This document shows positions 61,641 through 64,000 of a stretch of DNA of 64,000 nucleotides, piece after piece. Position 1 is the first letter of the stretch; each line of letters starts with the position of its first letter. The notes under the pieces were generated by a model that was not told the DNA's origin, made no database searches, and was given only the letters and a program-made list of their open reading frames with translations. The translations under genes and the position numbers were made by a program. The DNA lies in contig NC_061797.1 in NCBI RefSeq assembly GCF_021462225.1, forward strand, positions 40,202,147 to 40,266,146. Reading direction: 5' to 3'. Source of the stretch: Girardinichthys multiradiatus. Its lineage: Eukaryota; Chordata; Actinopteri; Cyprinodontiformes; Goodeidae.

Positions 61641-64000
61641 AACTTTTCAAAGCTCTGTATAATGCAACCTTCTGCTGAGCTCTGTAAGCTAGGCTGAACA
61701 CAAAACAGTTCTGCTACCCAGAACTGTACGTTCTCTTTAAAAAAATATTTTAATTCTAAATCTTAATCAGCTCCCGTTGTTGGCATTCCTATTATTGTTT
61801 ATCTCTAGCTCAGATCCATCTCAGATTTATTTGCAGAGCCCCTAATCACAGCTGTGGTCTCACAGGGCTTTATTTCGCCCCCACAGATGAAACAATAAAT
61901 GAAACCAATTAGTGAAAATGAAAACAGCCCACCCCATGTGTACATCTCCCCAAAGTGGGAGAAAAAAACTGTTAAGGCCTAATTAGGGACAAAAATAGAA
62001 GATAGGTGTTAACAAGGTAATCCGTTTTCTGGCATTGTTATACACCAGTGAGATCAAGATCTGAAGATAAAATTGATATTGTTCTGTGCACCAGAAATTA
62101 AACAAAAGCTAACAAAAAATGGAGGTGGCTATAACTAAAATGACCACTAGTCAATGTCGTCAATCGATCTCCAGTCCTTCCACTTAATGTTCCCAAGAAC
62201 AACAAGTCCCAAAATACTGTTTTTGAGTTTATGTTTGTGGGTAGTTTTAGCAGAAACACACTAAAGGCTGTCCAGAACCAGCTAAAGCCCAATATATTAC
62301 AGTTCTCTATAGCACAAATGGTGTAGTTTATTAAAATGTTTGTGTCAGTTTTGTAGGTAGTTAAAATGCATTTTCAGACACACTTAAATGAAATCAAACT
62401 TTTCAGTTTCTTGGAGCTTCCTTTTAGCAATCCATAACTTTCTGTTTAAGTGGGCTTTACAAATGATATGACATAGAGGCCTATTTCTTTTAGCCACCGG
62501 TTGCTTGACTGGATGATGACCCTTGTTTATTTTGCACAGTGAGCAGGATGGCAAAAAATGCCCAAAACCCACCGTTAGAGAATTACAAAGAGTGGCCTCT
62601 TGGGGTACCAAGTCTCCATGACAACAATTATCCATCTGTCCTACAATCACTAAGGGAAACAGGTGGAGTTGACTAAACTCTACTAGGACTTTAACTGGGA
62701 CCATCTGGTTTTGTCTGATGTCTAAGTTTGCATTTGGCATAAAATACAGTGTAGGGGCAATGTGTTAATAGGGACCTCATGACAACTGTATGGTGGAAGA
62801 TCTGTGATGCTGTGTTTCTCACCAAAAAAACGGCAAACATTGGTTAGAGTGCAAAGTATAATGAACCAATTGAAATATCATGTCATGTTAAATAAAAATC
62901 TAGTGGACTTACCGAGGGTGTTTAATACTCGGGATGATATTTCTTTCTCTTTCTTGTGTTTTGACAGCTTAAGCAAACAGTATGGTGCGTTTACTGTGTC
63001 GGGCAGATTTGCTTTAGAACAGAAGGAAAAATGGAAAATTCTTTCTGTGGCATAACTGAGTTTATTCAGTCAAAGAGATAAGACCCACACCTTGTTAAGG
63101 TAACAACGAGGACAGGCTAGGACAAACATAAAGAGACAAAAATCACAGAATGAGAGAAGAAGAAGGAAAGCTGGGCCCGGATCTGAACGCACTGATCAGG
63201 GCTTTTAGGAACAGAAAACTTTCCATCTAAGCTGCATTCTGAGCTTTTGAGAGAAAGGAAATTTAAAACAATAGTAAAGCGTAAGCTGTAAACAAGGTGA
63301 TGGAGTACAATTAAAGAGGAAGTACAAATCCAAGGAGCATTGCGTGAAGTTTTTGTCAGCTCCTTTCAAAAGAACGCTTGTACAGCACAAGGACAGCCCA
63401 GCTGATCAAACTGAAGATCTTTGTTCCCTTGTAAGAATCCTATAAAATACATTTTTTACAACTGATTTCTTTTTCAACTGACAGTTCTCTATTTTCACAT
63501 TCATTTGTAGAGTTCAGAGCATCCATCCCACCTCATAGTGAAAGGTCATTGCTATTCCTTCGCTGCAAAAAAAGATCTGATATGTGGTGTTAAATAGGTG
63601 AGATGTAGGACAGTGTAATTAACGCTAGTCCTTTAGCGAGCCCCACCTCACTCAGCTGGGAGCGCCCGATATAGCACTCATTAATTCCTATTTGTGCGTA
63701 ATGAGAGGGTCATGTTGGATGTAATAAATGGCTCTTTTATTTGGGCGAGAGCTGCTCTCCTGGCTAACAGTCTCATAAACACCCTTTAGCCGCTCTCATC
63801 AGCCTCCCTGGGTGAAAACCGATCACATTTGCGCATGCACACAAAACTTAACAGGTGTGAAAAAGCATATTGGGTAAATGTTTTGAGAAATCTGGTATAA
63901 TAAGTCAAATAATATGTTCAGTATGTTAGAAAATTTACCTGCTTTTGGGTTTATTATTCAAGACACACGATTAAAAATCACAAATGAGAATGCAGTCTTT

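Larger units (their letters stand above)
53488..64000 (+). other. fto: fto intron 7 (5' part)
   Basis: At least 10.5 kb follow exon 7 without a recognisable exon 8. Contents are a Tc1 fragment (53869-54160), an AT-rich palindromic array (54344-54646), a CpG-richer patch (54660-54960), microsatellites, a hAT-like fragment (59173-59650) and a Tc1 remnant (60925-61640). Several stretches look slowly evolving because they are repeat-poor with TAATTA-like and GATA-like words: 55540-55760, 57300-57760, 60380-60560, 61795-61960 and 63590-63850. Nothing else stands out in 55770-56800, 57945-59170 or 61970-63580. Confidence 0.78.

Noticed and set aside
53488..64000. Search for fto exons 8 and 9
   Set aside because: No translation resembling the conserved LPVEQRNEIL or REWHARCQSR regions is visible on the plus strand; they probably lie downstream of the window.
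1..64000. CRISPR arrays, tRNA or rRNA genes, bacterial-type operons
   Set aside because: No regularly spaced direct repeats, no cloverleaf with A and B boxes that I could recognise, and the gene structure is plainly eukaryotic.

Overview
The window is a piece of a vertebrate nuclear genome, almost certainly a teleost fish. The evidence is a spliced gene with long AT-rich introns, CA, TG and TA microsatellites, and a dense load of Tc1/mariner, hAT-like and L2-like LINE sequence of the kinds common in ray-finned fish. The one host gene I can support is fto, the Fe(II)/2-oxoglutarate-dependent RNA N6-methyladenine demethylase, on the plus strand.

The gene occupies the whole window. Six internal coding exons (human-numbered exons 2 to 7) lie at 28618-28695, 28836-29826, 35540-35665, 39855-39934, 40337-40480 and 53368-53487. 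They splice in phase to 513 codons. The first ~28.6 kb is intron 1 and the last ~10.5 kb is intron 7. Exon 1 and the promoter lie upstream, and exons 8-9 lie downstream. All Fe(II) and 2-oxoglutarate ligands known from human FTO are present. Exon 3 is ~120 codons longer than in human because of an acidic, tandemly repeated insert.

The introns are mostly transposon debris plus unique sequence. Intron 1 holds a DD38E Tc1-like (Intruder-type) element at 1782-3406 that is one nonsense codon from an open transposase. Intron 6 holds two ~1.6 kb DD34E Tc1 copies in opposite orientation (43399-44989 and 50225-51833) with different disabling mutations. About fifteen further degenerate or internally deleted Tc1-like remnants, three LINE fragments and several hAT-like fragments are scattered throughout.

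Between the repeats are repeat-poor stretches that look like candidate conserved non-coding elements. These matter because FTO introns in vertebrates carry long-range enhancers of the neighbouring IRX genes. Three CTCF-like motifs are also present. One sits exactly where an AT-rich palindromic array meets a CpG-richer patch in intron 7. I found no tRNA, rRNA, CRISPR array or second host gene. No wholly new system is evident. The best leads are the exon 3 acidic repeat, the Ser229-to-Gly change in the fto active site, the inverted Tc1 pair, and the candidate regulatory sites.
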